Source: Solirubrobacterales bacterium
GTDB lineage: Bacteria; Actinomycetota; Thermoleophilia; Solirubrobacterales; 70-9
NCBI GenBank assembly: GCA_025450585.1
Contig: JANWHD010000018.1
Span: 1-64,000, forward strand
DNA length: 64,000 bases
Reading direction: 5' to 3'
A program made the position numbers and the translations under genes. Position 1 is the first letter of the stretch, and the number at the start of each line of letters is the position of its first letter. The notes beneath the pieces are model-generated. The model was not told the origin of the DNA, did not search any database, and saw only the letters and a list, made by a program, of their open reading frames with translations. Below are positions 44,594 to 50,976 of the stretch, one piece after another.

Positions 44594-45460
44594 ATGGATC
44601 TTCCGGCAGTCGAAGGCGTCACCCACCGCTGGGTGCAAGCGCGGGGACTGCGCTTCCACGTCGCCGAAGCCGGCTCGGGGGACGACCCGGTGCTGCTGCT
44701 GCACGGCTGGCCACAACACTGGTACGAGTGGCGCAACCTGATGCCAGCGCTGGCCGACCGCCACCGGGTGCTGGCGATGGACTTGCGCGGCTTCGGCTGG
44801 TCCGACGCGCCGCGACGCGGCTATGAGAAGGAGAACCTGGCCACCGACGTGCTCGCCGTCCTCGACGAGCTGGGGCTGGAGCGGGTGAAGCTGGTCGGCC
44901 ACGACTGGGGCGGCTGGATCGGCTTCCTGCTCTGCCTGCGCGCGCCCGAGCGCTTCGGCCGCTACCTGGCGCTGAACATCCCCACCCCCTGGATCCAGAT
45001 GCGCAAGACGCTGCCGCACTCCTGGCGCCTGATCTACCAGCAGGTCATCCTCGCCCCCTGGATCGGGTACTTCGCTCACCGCAGCAAGCGGTTCGTGCGG
45101 ATGGCGCTGCGCACCGGCGGCGCCGACCCCCGCTTCTGGGACGAGCGGACGCTCTCGATCTTCGCCGACAACCTCGCCGAACCGTCCCGGGCCAAGGCGG
45201 CGGTGCAGATGTACAGGGTCTTCAACCTGCGCGAGATCGTGCCGATCCTGCGCGGCCGCTATGCCAGCAAACGCCTAACCACGCCCACCCGGATGCTCTT
45301 CGGTACCGAGGACGCCGCGATCCACACCGATCTGCTGGCGGGCTACGAGGCCCACGTCGACGACATGGAGATCGAGTTCGTCCCCGGCTGCGGCCACTTC
45401 ATCGCCGACGAGCGCCCCAAGCTGGTCGCCGAACGCGCCCGGGCGTTCTTTTCCGGCTGA
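44594..45460 (+). CDS. Alpha/beta hydrolase, epoxide hydrolase-like
   Basis: 288 residues. Oxyanion HGWPQHWYEW, nucleophile elbow VGHDWGG (Asp), DLRGFGWSDAP, and C-terminal CGHFIADERPKLV with the catalytic His. Asp as nucleophile and the HGxP oxyanion motif point to epoxide hydrolases or dehalogenases. ATG 44594 is preferred, with GGGTGGGG upstream; GTG 44582 is in frame. Confidence 0.85.
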   Translation: MDLPAVEGVTHRWVQARGLRFHVAEAGSGDDPVLLLHGWPQHWYEWRNLMPALADRHRVLAMDLRGFGWSDAPRRGYEKENLATDVLAVLDELGLERVKLVGHDWGGWIGFLLCLRAPERFGRYLALNIPTPWIQMRKTLPHSWRLIYQQVILAPWIGYFAHRSKRFVRMALRTGGADPRFWDERTLSIFADNLAEPSRAKAAVQMYRVFNLREIVPILRGRYASKRLTTPTRMLFGTEDAAIHTDLLAGYEAHVDDMEIEFVPGCGHFIADERPKLVAERARAFFSG

Positions 45461-45480
45461 CACCGGGTAGCTCAATCACC

Positions 45481-45753
45481 GTGAAGGTGCTGTTCACCCC
45501 GATCGGGATACTCGCCGGCCTCGCCGCCGGGTTCGCCGCCCAGAAGGGCTTCGACCGGATCTGGGCCGCCTTCGACGACCACGAGGCGCCCGAGCCCGAG
45601 GATCGCGAAGTCTCATATCCGAAGCTGGCGGCAGCCCTGATGCTCGAGGGCGCGATCTTCCGCCTGGTCAAAGGGATGGTCGACCGAGGCGCCCGAGCGA
45701 GCTTCGCTTCCGTGACCGGTACCTGGCCCGGCGAGGAAGACGATTCACGATAG
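45481..45753 (+). CDS. DUF4235-type small membrane protein
   Basis: 90 residues: an N-terminal hydrophobic helix (VLFTPIGILAGLAAGFAAQKGFDRIWAAF), the conserved acidic centre DDHEAPEPEDREVSYPKLAAALMLEGAIFRLVKGMVDRGA, as in DUF4235 of actinobacteria. Function unknown. Start GTG 45481, 20 bases after the hydrolase gene, so probably the same operon. Confidence 0.8.
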   Translation: MKVLFTPIGILAGLAAGFAAQKGFDRIWAAFDDHEAPEPEDREVSYPKLAAALMLEGAIFRLVKGMVDRGARASFASVTGTWPGEEDDSR

Positions 45754-45833
45754 TCGGGTCAGGGTCTAGGAATTCTGCTGTGCGTAACTTCTGTGCTACG
45801 CTCGGCGACGAGACTCTATCCAAGGAATGAACG

Positions 45834-46196
45834 TTGGCCAAGACGCTTGACACGACTTACCATGATCGGCGACTTTCCCGACGGCTTAAGGAAGACCCTG
45901 AGTTTCGGGTGGAGTTCGAGCGGCAGCGGCGTGAGCTCGCTCAAATCGACGCCGTGGTCCGACAGCTCGATGAGTTGCGGGAAGAAGCCGGGATGTCGAA
46001 GGCTGAGCTGGCCCGGGCCATCGGCAAGGAGCCGTCGAGCATCCGCCGGTTCTTCACGGCTGACGTGAATCCAGAGTTGAAGACGGTGGCCGCCGTCGCC
46101 GACATTCTCGGGGCGAAGGTCGAAGTGGTGGCCAGTGGAGCCAGCAGTGTGAGCCGGGCCGGCAAGAAGCGCTCGCCCAGCGCTACTGCTGCCTAA
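45834..46196 (+). CDS. XRE-type antitoxin (HigA-like)
   Basis: 120 residues with a HTH at about 55-105 (LREEAGMSKAELARAIGKEPSSIRRFFTADVNPELKTVAAVADILGAKVEVV). Start TTG 45834 follows AAGGAATG. A RelE/HigB-like gene follows 42 bases on, giving antitoxin-first order, as in several HigBA-related systems. Likely binds its own promoter, but no clear operator was found. Confidence 0.8.
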   Translation: MAKTLDTTYHDRRLSRRLKEDPEFRVEFERQRRELAQIDAVVRQLDELREEAGMSKAELARAIGKEPSSIRRFFTADVNPELKTVAAVADILGAKVEVVASGASSVSRAGKKRSPSATAA

Positions 46197-46238
46197 CCTC
46201 AGACAAAACGCCGCGAGCGCAATTAGCCTTGTCGGGCG

Positions 46239-46658
46239 ATGGCATGGGGAATCGTCTACTGCTCAACCAAGGACGGCAGGGTGCCGGCCGAGGACTTTCT
46301 CTATGGCTGCCCGGCGAAGATCGAGGCGCGGTTCTACGCGGTCTTGGAAGCCGTCCGCGACGCTCCGCCGCCGCAGTTCAGCGGGGGCGGCTATTGGGAG
46401 GCGATGCACGGCGATATGGGCGGCTACCACGAGATTCGCCTGACCGGCCCCGGAAGGCGCCAGTACCGGCTCTTCTGCATCCTCGACAATGGCAGCCCCG
46501 AGGAGCTTCACGAGCGCGGTTTCGATCAACCACAGATCGCCGTGATCACCGGCATGATCAAGGACTCAGGCAAGAAGTTCTCTGATCGAGATTACGCCAA
46601 GGTCAGGAGGCTGGGAAGCGAATATCTCGGCGAGCTTCCTCGCCGTATCGCTGTCTGA
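46239..46658 (+). CDS. RelE/HigB-superfamily toxin (phage Gp49-like)
   Basis: 139 residues: FLYGCPAKIEARFYAVLEAVRD, then YWEAMHGDMGGYHEIRLTGPGRRQYRLFCILDN, ITGMIKDSGKKFSDRDYAKVRRLGSEYL. The Arg-x-x-Tyr-Arg strand and the final helix are typical of Gp49/HigB mRNA interferases. Partner of the upstream XRE gene. The product probably cleaves ribosome-bound mRNA when free. Confidence 0.8.
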   Translation: MAWGIVYCSTKDGRVPAEDFLYGCPAKIEARFYAVLEAVRDAPPPQFSGGGYWEAMHGDMGGYHEIRLTGPGRRQYRLFCILDNGSPEELHERGFDQPQIAVITGMIKDSGKKFSDRDYAKVRRLGSEYLGELPRRIAV

Positions 46659-46770
46659 CTTCTCGCCCGGACTTATCTGGCCCCGCTTTCCTTCTGTGGA
46701 GCTAAATCCAGCGCGTATTCGACCGGGACGAGAATCTCCACTAGAACGAATCGCTGTACCGTCACGCTAC

Positions 46771-46787
46771 CTCGCCGGCGCGGCGAG
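46771..46787. terminator. Short GC hairpin downstream of the HigB-like gene
   Basis: Perfect seven-base stem CTCGCCG/CGGCGAG with a three-base loop, 113 bases after the toxin stop and 60 bases before the first micropeptide gene. No U-run follows; it could end the toxin transcript or be a 5' structure. Confidence 0.35.
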
Positions 46788-46846
46788 AAGAACCCGAGTC
46801 AAAGTCTTCAATCAGTTTTGGAGACTAATGAGCGAAGGGTGGTGAG

Positions 46847-46906
46847 ATGAAGATCCGCAAAATAGGTGCGACTATCCCGAGCGTGCAGATCATCAAGCAT
46901 GCTTGA
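46847..46906 (+). CDS. 19-residue micropeptide 1 (divergent member)
   Basis: ATG 46847 preceded by AGGGTGGTGAG. Encodes MKIRKIGATIPSVQIIKHA, exactly 19 residues like the three relatives below. It keeps Met-Lys-Ile, Pro11 and Lys17 but is the most divergent. Followed by a nine-base stem hairpin (46944-46972). No signal peptide; basic at both ends with a hydrophobic middle. No known family. Confidence 0.55.
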   Translation: MKIRKIGATIPSVQIIKHA

Positions 46907-46943
46907 GTGCCATCACGCTGGTGGGGTCGAACCCGGTCGTCTT

Positions 46944-46972
46944 CAAGCAGGGTCGGTGCCCGGCCCTGCTTG
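46944..46972 (+). terminator. Hairpin after micropeptide 1
   Basis: Perfect stem CAAGCAGGG/CCCTGCTTG enclosing an 11-base GC-rich loop. It ends the first micropeptide module. No clear U-run follows. Confidence 0.55.
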
Positions 46973-47012
46973 GACTATCGGCGAAGGACCGACGAGAAGT
47001 GAGGTGAGCAAG

Positions 47013-47072
47013 GTGAGGATCGCAACTGTCGGAAGAGTTGTGCCGTTGCTGAGCGTCGTGAAGAACCGCTAG
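47013..47072 (+). CDS. 19-residue micropeptide 2
   Basis: GTG 47013 preceded by GAGGTGAGCAAG, the same leader seen before micropeptide 4. Encodes 19 residues, M(V)RIATVGRVVPLLSVVKNR, sharing V-V-P-L-L-S and Lys17 with numbers 3 and 4. An in-frame GTG at 47004 is less likely because alignment of the four copies puts the start at 47013. Followed by a ten-base stem hairpin. Confidence 0.65.
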   Translation: MRIATVGRVVPLLSVVKNR

Positions 47073-47082
47073 CACGCCCAGA

Positions 47083-47126
47083 GGGCCGGTCCTGGTCGTC
47101 TTTGCAGGAGGACTCGGGACCGGCCC
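47083..47126 (+). terminator. Hairpin after micropeptide 2
   Basis: Perfect ten-base stem GGGCCGGTCC/GGACCGGCCC with a 24-base loop. GGGCCGGTC recurs in the hairpins after micropeptides 3 and 4, so the terminator is part of the repeated module. Confidence 0.65.
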
Positions 47127-47175
47127 CACTTCGCGCCCCCCGAAAGATCGAAGAGAGGAGAGGTGAGCTAGAGGG

Positions 47176-47235
47176 ATGAAGGTTGCACCCGTCGATTCGG
47201 TCGTACCACTTCTGCACATCGTTAAGGTGCGATAG
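47176..47235 (+). CDS. 19-residue micropeptide 3
   Basis: ATG 47176 preceded by GGAGAGGTGAGCTAGAGGG. Encodes MKVAPVDSVVPLLHIVKVR. VDSVVPLL is shared exactly with micropeptide 4, including most codons (GTCGATTC). Followed by a hairpin that also overlaps the end of the convergent 102-residue gene. Confidence 0.7.
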   Translation: MKVAPVDSVVPLLHIVKVR

Positions 47236-47248
47236 GCGCACCGAAATA

Positions 47249-47274
47249 GGGGCCGGTCTCTGGCAACCGGGTCC
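47249..47274. terminator. Hairpin after micropeptide 3, shared with convergent gene
   Basis: GGGGCCGGT pairs with ACCGGGTCC (one mismatch). It lies exactly at the convergent end of the 102-residue minus-strand gene, so it could terminate both transcripts. Confidence 0.6.
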
Positions 47275-47582
47275 TATCTCGCGAGCTCGGCGACGAGCTC
47301 GGCGAACGCTTGGTGTTCAAGCGCGGCCTGCTCGTATCCGTTGGCCTCGTCGGTGGCCTTCGCCAGCTCGACGACGTACTGGCGCACTGCCTCGTCGTCG
47401 GGGAAGGGCCCGCTCTGAGTGAGACCCGCCAACAGCGCCTCGTACATCGCCAGCTTGCGGGCTGCCTCCTCTGAGTCCGGGCTGCCTTTCCCACCCTCCT
47501 CCATCTGGCTTTCGAGGTCGGCTCGTAGGTCGGTGAACATCTCGACCAGAAACGCTCTCGACTGCGGAGCGATCAGCGCCAC
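47274..47582 (-). CDS. Small helical protein of the micropeptide locus
   Basis: 102 residues, predicted all-helical and acidic: LVEMFTDLRADLESQMEEGGKGS, AARKLAMYEALLAGL, AVRQYVVELAKATDEANGYEQAALEHQAFAELVAELA. No recognised family and no membrane segment. GTG 47582 lies five bases after the winged-helix gene's stop, so it is the last gene of the regulator operon. It might be a peptide-binding or partner protein; that is speculation from position. Confidence 0.65.
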   Translation of the reverse strand: MALIAPQSRAFLVEMFTDLRADLESQMEEGGKGSPDSEEAARKLAMYEALLAGLTQSGPFPDDEAVRQYVVELAKATDEANGYEQAALEHQAFAELVAELAR

Positions 47583-47586
47583 GGAC

Positions 47587-47853
47587 TCACAGGCCCGCCG
47601 AAGCAGCTACATACGAGCGCCCGGCCTGCCCATGATCCCCACCCTCGACCTGCACGATCAGGCCTGCATCATGCAACACCGTGAGGTGATATTTCACCTT
47701 GGGAACGGTCAGGTCGAGTGCCTCGACCAACTTCGCCTCGTCCGCTCCGTCCTTCTGTATGAGGTAACCAAAAATCTCAAGCCGCTTGGGATGTTCCAAT
47801 GCCCGCTTGAGTGCGAGTTCTGCCTTGTCGGGTTGCTTGCCTTGGTCTTGCAT
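47587..47853 (-). CDS. ArsR-like winged-helix regulator (88 residues)
   Basis: Starts MQDQGKQPDKAEL at ATG 47853, with AGGAGG seven bases upstream (47860-47865). Core ALKRALEHPKRLEIFGYLIQKDGADEAKLVEALDLTVPKVKYHLTVLHDAGLIVQVEGG is a winged helix of the ArsR type without metal-binding cysteines. The longer frame to 48018 is rejected. A 17-base-stem hairpin lies directly upstream of the ribosome binding site. Second gene of the micropeptide regulator operon. Confidence 0.82.
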   Translation of the reverse strand: MQDQGKQPDKAELALKRALEHPKRLEIFGYLIQKDGADEAKLVEALDLTVPKVKYHLTVLHDAGLIVQVEGGDHGQAGRSYVAASAGL

Positions 47854-47868
47854 GTGGATCCTCCTGCG

Positions 47869-47913
47869 CCAGGACTCCGGACGGGAAGGGCCGTGACCCG
47901 TCCGGAGTTCTGG
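47869..47913 (-). promoter_or_regulatory. Long hairpin in the leader of the winged-helix gene
   Basis: A 17-base stem (CCAGGACTCCGGACGGG with CCCGTCCGGAGTTCTGG, one G-U pair in RNA) and 11-base loop, ending four bases before the AGGAGG ribosome binding site of the 88-residue regulator. Possible attenuator, partial terminator after the first operon gene, or RNA-binding site. Confidence 0.6.
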
Positions 47914-48014
47914 AACAGATCTGCCGACCAAGTGAGACTCATCACTCGCAAATCGTCGGAGCGGTGAACAGTTGCAGTTAGGTACACAGTTGGCAACCCA
48001 AATTCGGTTACCGC

Positions 48015-48698
48015 TCATTTTTTGGTGATTGGCACCCGCGGCGATCCCTCGGAAATTGGCGGCCTCCCACGCTCAAAGGCCAGCAGCGCCACCACTACCG
48101 TCGTGCCGGTCTCCCCTGACTCAGCCATGCGGTTAGTTGCTCTTCCGGCGATCTCTTGAACGCCTTTCAATGCGTCGAGAGCGTCCTCGGATTTGCCCGT
48201 CCAACAGGCGGCTAGGAAATCGTGGAGTTCGAGCTTTCCCTCGGAATCAAGGTTTGGTTCGTCCGAGACCACACACACAGTCTCATCGCCTGCCATCTTT
48301 TTTGTCCGGTAGGACGTAAGACCCTCGGAAAAGATCCATTGAAGATGTACGCCGAGGGCCTCATGTCGTTCCTTTAGTGACATTGCACGGTACTCCTCGC
48401 CGCTCGTAAATGGTCGAGCGACTGCGCGGTAGACGGCCTTCCTGAGGTTGCCCTTTCCTTTGTACCCCACGAATTCAATGCAGCCAGCGTCGTAGAGGTC
48501 ACGGAGGTGATTCGTGACGACCTTCACGTCCTCGCCAAGCATTTTGGCAATGTCCCCCGCACTGAACTCTCCCTCGTGGAGGATGATGAGAGATTCGAGC
48601 CGGATGCGGTGACCAGCAGGGTAAGAAGGTGCGTCCTCTGGCAGGCGTGTTCGCTCCTTAAGGGGCTTCCGTCCAGGCTCTAGCGCTCCGCGCGTCAT
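48015..48698 (-). CDS. Winged-helix regulator with C-terminal domain (227 residues)
   Basis: ATG 48698 follows GGAGG at good spacing; GTG 48704 is too close to it. The N-terminal third has RIRLESLIILHEGEFSAGDIAKMLGEDVKVVTNHLRDLYDAGCIEFVG, an ArsR-like winged helix; the remainder (EEYRAMSLKERHEALGVHLQWIFSEGLTSYRTKKMAGDETVCVVSDEPNLDSEGKLEL) is a possible sensor domain without recognised ligand residues. First gene of the operon that faces micropeptides 1-3, and divergent from micropeptide 4 across a 12-bp palindrome. Confidence 0.78.
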   Translation of the reverse strand: MTRGALEPGRKPLKERTRLPEDAPSYPAGHRIRLESLIILHEGEFSAGDIAKMLGEDVKVVTNHLRDLYDAGCIEFVGYKGKGNLRKAVYRAVARPFTSGEEYRAMSLKERHEALGVHLQWIFSEGLTSYRTKKMAGDETVCVVSDEPNLDSEGKLELHDFLAACWTGKSEDALDALKGVQEIAGRATNRMAESGETGTTVVVALLAFERGRPPISEGSPRVPITKK

Positions 48699-48774
48699 GC
48701 CCACTCCTCCGATCAGGTCTGTTGAGGGTTGTCAGTAACGCCCGAGCATAAGTCCTAGCCGGCCCCCAGGCACC

Positions 48775-48786
48775 GTGAGCGCTCAC
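48775..48786. promoter_or_regulatory. Probable operator between regulator and micropeptide 4
   Basis: Perfect 12-bp palindrome GTGAGCGCTCAC in the 179-base divergent space between the 227-residue winged-helix regulator and micropeptide 4. Candidate binding site for that regulator; no second copy was seen near micropeptides 1-3. Confidence 0.5.
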
Positions 48787-48877
48787 TAAAAACCCGACGC
48801 TCAGGAATTTCTTACCCTCTCCTCTGGCGCCCCGGCAAACCGCTGGGCGCTGACGAGGGGGAGGGGGTGAGCAAGGG

Positions 48878-48937
48878 ATGAAGATCGCGTACGTCGATTC
48901 AGTCGTGCCGCTTCTGAGCGTCATGAAGACGAAGTAG
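48878..48937 (+). CDS. 19-residue micropeptide 4
   Basis: ATG 48878 preceded by GAGGGGGTGAGCAAGGG. Encodes MKIAYVDSVVPLLSVMKTK. It shares VDSVVPLL with number 3 and VVPLLSV with number 2. Transcribed away from the regulator operon and converging on the XRE gene. Followed by a GGGCCGGTC hairpin, completing the fourth module. Confidence 0.7.
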   Translation: MKIAYVDSVVPLLSVMKTK

Positions 48938-48951
48938 GCACATCGATATAC

Positions 48952-48992
48952 GGGCCGGTCTCCGGCCGCTCGCACAGGACCGGGACCGGCCT
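48952..48992. terminator. Hairpin after micropeptide 4, shared with XRE gene
   Basis: GGCCGGTC/GACCGGCC stem with a GC-rich, partly pairing loop, 15 bases after micropeptide 4 and six bases from the convergent XRE stop. Same sequence core as the hairpins after micropeptides 2 and 3. Confidence 0.6.
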
Positions 48993-48997
48993 GGTCG

Positions 48998-49195
48998 TCA
49001 GCGCAGCAGGTCGCTCGGAGGTACTCCCACAGCCTTTGCCAGCCGTTCCACCGTCGAGACCTTCGGGTCGCGTTTGCTGCCCTCGATCCTCGAGACCTCG
49101 GTGGCGTGGACACCACTTCGTTCGGCGACTTCCTCCTGGGTCATTTTGGCCTGCTCGCGGGCACGCCGAAGATTCCTGCCTAGATTGCCGCCCAC
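48998..49195 (-). CDS. XRE-family regulator (65 residues)
   Basis: A minimal HTH protein: LGRNLRRAREQAKMTQEEVAERSGVHATEVSRIEGSKRDPKVSTVERLAKAVGVPPSDLLR. It has only the DNA-binding domain, with no sensor. GTG 49195. The inverted repeat AAGTTCA-N7-TGAACTT lies 42 bases upstream, the likely autoregulatory site. Convergent with micropeptide 4. Confidence 0.88.
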   Translation of the reverse strand: MGGNLGRNLRRAREQAKMTQEEVAERSGVHATEVSRIEGSKRDPKVSTVERLAKAVGVPPSDLLR

Positions 49196-49236
49196 GCGGA
49201 GGATCGTCCGTGTTGGCGGCGCAGATCACCATAGGA

Positions 49237-49257
49237 AAGTTCACAAGTCATGAACTT
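49237..49257. promoter_or_regulatory. Probable XRE operator
   Basis: Perfect inverted repeat AAGTTCA (49237-49243), seven-base spacer, TGAACTT (49251-49257), upstream of the XRE gene. No second copy was found near the micropeptide genes in this window. Confidence 0.6.
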
Positions 49258-49359
49258 ACCGCTCTTCCGGCCGGCAGTAGTTTCTGAATCGCTGGCCGGT
49301 TAGACGTCCGGACAAGCTGGGTATCGGTCAATGGTCCACCACGGCTCTAAGGAGGAGTG

Positions 49360-49572
49360 ATGTTCAAGTGCGCGAGGTGCGGAAGCCGCTACAGCGCGGC
49401 GCATGCGGCGGCGCTCGAAAACTGTCCCCGCTGCCAGATTCGTGATCGGGTCGCGGCCCCTCTCGCGTTCAAGGTGTTCCGGCTGCCCCTAGACGGAGAG
49501 ACGCCCGAATCACCTCGGCTTGAGAACGAGGATGCAGAGGTCGTCGCGGATCGAAGCCTCGGCCCAGTCTAG
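49360..49572 (+). CDS. Small zinc-ribbon protein
   Basis: 70 residues starting MFKCARCGSRYSAAHAAALENCPRCQIRDR: two CxxC pairs form a zinc ribbon, followed by an unstructured acidic tail. ATG 49360 follows AAGGAGGAG. Function unknown. Its last 60 bases overlap a decayed phosphatase fragment on the other strand, so the tail may be partly fortuitous. Confidence 0.65.
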   Translation: MFKCARCGSRYSAAHAAALENCPRCQIRDRVAAPLAFKVFRLPLDGETPESPRLENEDAEVVADRSLGPV

Positions 49573-49650
49573 GATCGCCTCCTCGGCTCGATCCATTATC
49601 TCCTTCGCCGGCAGGCCCGTGGTGGAGCAACCGAGCGTCGTCGATTGGCT
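49510..49650 (-). pseudogene. Fragment of a SpoIIE/PP2C-type phosphatase
   Basis: The minus strand reads ARSQSTTLGCSTTGLPAKE then IMDRAEEAILDWAEASIRDDLCILVLKPR and stop, matching the last 45 or so residues of SpoIIE-type phosphatases (AREIxDR...RDDxxxLVL). Nothing upstream continues the domain. A relic or a chance resemblance; the C-terminal motif is convincing but short. Confidence 0.45.
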
Positions 49651-49671
49651 CCGCGCGCGGGCGGGCTTGGG

Positions 49672-50106
49672 TCAGCCCGCTTCCACAACCTCAACGGTCC
49701 CCTTCATCTGCGGGTGGATCTCGCAGAAGTAGGTGTAGGTGCCGGGGGTCTTGAAGGACTCCGACTTGAGCTTGCCTTCGGCCAGGGCGCCGGTCGTGAA
49801 GCTGCCGTCGTCGAGGGTCGCGGTGTGTTCGGCTGAGTCCTCGTTCTGCCAGATCACCTTGCCGCCGGCCTGGACGGTCACGGTTTCGGGGTCGTACTCG
49901 AAGTCGGAGATCGTGACTTTTTCGGAGCGGACAGCCTCGCCGCTGGGGGCGGGGGCGTTTTCGCCCGCCGGAGACTCGGTTTCGGCGCTTTCGGCCGAGG
50001 GGGCCGGGCTTTCGCTCGTCGTGTCGGAGTCGGAGTCGCCGCAGGCGGCGAGGGTGAGGGCGGGCAGGATCATCGAGAGGGCGGCGGTTCGCCGCAAGTT
50101 GTTCAT
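49672..50106 (-). CDS. Cupredoxin lipoprotein (plastocyanin-like)
   Basis: 144 residues. Lipobox LTLAAC (Cys22), a Ser/Thr/Pro-rich linker to about residue 55, then a cupredoxin: VTISDFEYDPETVTVQAGGKVIWQNEDSAEHTATLDDG, with the copper ligand His, and YTYFCEIHPQMKG with Cys, His and Met. A type 1 copper electron carrier anchored outside the membrane. Partner oxidase not in the window. Confidence 0.92.
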   Translation of the reverse strand: MNNLRRTAALSMILPALTLAACGDSDSDTTSESPAPSAESAETESPAGENAPAPSGEAVRSEKVTISDFEYDPETVTVQAGGKVIWQNEDSAEHTATLDDGSFTTGALAEGKLKSESFKTPGTYTYFCEIHPQMKGTVEVVEAG

Positions 50107-50141
50107 CTCTTCGTCCTACCCGCCTTTCCAGGGCGGAACCC

Positions 50142-50906
50142 TCAGCCGGCCTGCGCGTAGCGCAGCGAACCAGGGGTGGTCAGCACCTCGCCGGTCTCCA
50201 GCAGCGTCTTGAGGCCGGAGAGGATCATCGGCCAGCCGCCGAAGAGTTCGTCGTTGGCGCCCTCTCGCAGCTGGTCGTGGGTGACGGTCAGCCGGCAGGA
50301 ATCCTCGACCTGCTCGATCTCCCAGGTCACCCGCGAGGTCCCTTCGCCCTTGACCTGGTCGCTCCACAGAGCGTTGAAGCTCTGCACCAGCCGCCGCGGC
50401 GGCTCCACCTCGAGGTTCTCGCCCGCCGCGATCGCGATCCCAGCGCCCGGGTGGAACCCCTCGTAACCCGAGCCCGGCGTCCACTCGGAGCGCACGCCGA
50501 CGCCAAAGTTGTAGCGCTGGCGCATCTCGTCGTCGACGATCGCCTCCCAGAGTCGCTCCGGGGTCGTCTTGATGTAGATCTCGAACACCTTCTCCATCGT
50601 CCTCTCCTCCAGTTCGTGCTTGAGGCCGGTCAGGGCCGCGGCCCATGGCTCGGCGTACTTGCTCACCCAGCGGTCGTGGACGAGCCGGATCGGGACGGGG
50701 TTGAGGAAGTGCAGCTTCTCCCGCCCGCGCTTGCGGGTCGTGATCAGCCCAGCCTCCTCGAGCACTCGCAGGTGCTTCATCACGCCGAAGCGCGTCATCG
50801 GCAGCCGCGCCTCAAGTGCGCTCAGCGACTGGCCGTCCTGCTCGAACAGCTCGTCGAGCAGGCTGCGGCGGGTCGGGTCAGCGAGCGCCTTGAACACCTC
50901 GTCCAT
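50142..50906 (-). CDS. ArsR-type regulator fused to SRPBCC (AHSA1-like) domain
   Basis: 254 residues. Residues 1-95 are a winged helix (MDEVFKALADPTRRSLLDELFEQDGQSLSALEARLPMTRFGVMKHLRVLEEAGLITTRKRG); residues 105-245 are an AHSA1-like SRPBCC domain (VFEIYIKTTPERLWEAIVDDEMRQRYNF...VTWEIEQVEDSCRLTVTHDQL). These are more often two adjacent genes; here they are one chain with no stop. A ligand bound in the SRPBCC cavity may set DNA binding. The start ATG 50906 is seven bases after a strong -10, so the mRNA is probably leaderless. Confidence 0.9.
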   Translation of the reverse strand: MDEVFKALADPTRRSLLDELFEQDGQSLSALEARLPMTRFGVMKHLRVLEEAGLITTRKRGREKLHFLNPVPIRLVHDRWVSKYAEPWAAALTGLKHELEERTMEKVFEIYIKTTPERLWEAIVDDEMRQRYNFGVGVRSEWTPGSGYEGFHPGAGIAIAAGENLEVEPPRRLVQSFNALWSDQVKGEGTSRVTWEIEQVEDSCRLTVTHDQLREGANDELFGGWPMILSGLKTLLETGEVLTTPGSLRYAQAG

Positions 50907-50913
50907 GACCCGG

Positions 50914-50943
50914 ACTATAGGTGACTATTTGGTCACCTGTCAA
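50914..50943 (-). promoter_or_regulatory. Promoter with operator in the spacer, ArsR-SRPBCC gene
   Basis: On the minus strand TTGACA (50943-50938) and TATAGT (50919-50914) are separated by exactly 18 bases, and those 18 bases are the inverted repeat GGTGAC-N6-GTCACC. Repressor binding would block the polymerase directly. The predicted transcript start nearly coincides with ATG 50906. Confidence 0.8.
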
Positions 50944-50976
50944 GTCCCGGAGCTCGCGGGCCGAAGCGGGACGCGC

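Noticed and set aside
46847..47280. The micropeptide ORFs as leader-peptide attenuators
   Set aside because: The short ORF plus hairpin pattern fits attenuation, but no co-directional gene follows any of the four; the next genes are convergent, so there is nothing downstream to attenuate.
49890..49990. GC-rich inverted repeat in the cupredoxin linker as another family B copy
   Set aside because: It has short GCGGGGGCG/CGCCCGC arms but lacks the CCGCGGG ends and G/C runs; better explained by Pro/Ala/Gly codons in a low-complexity linker.
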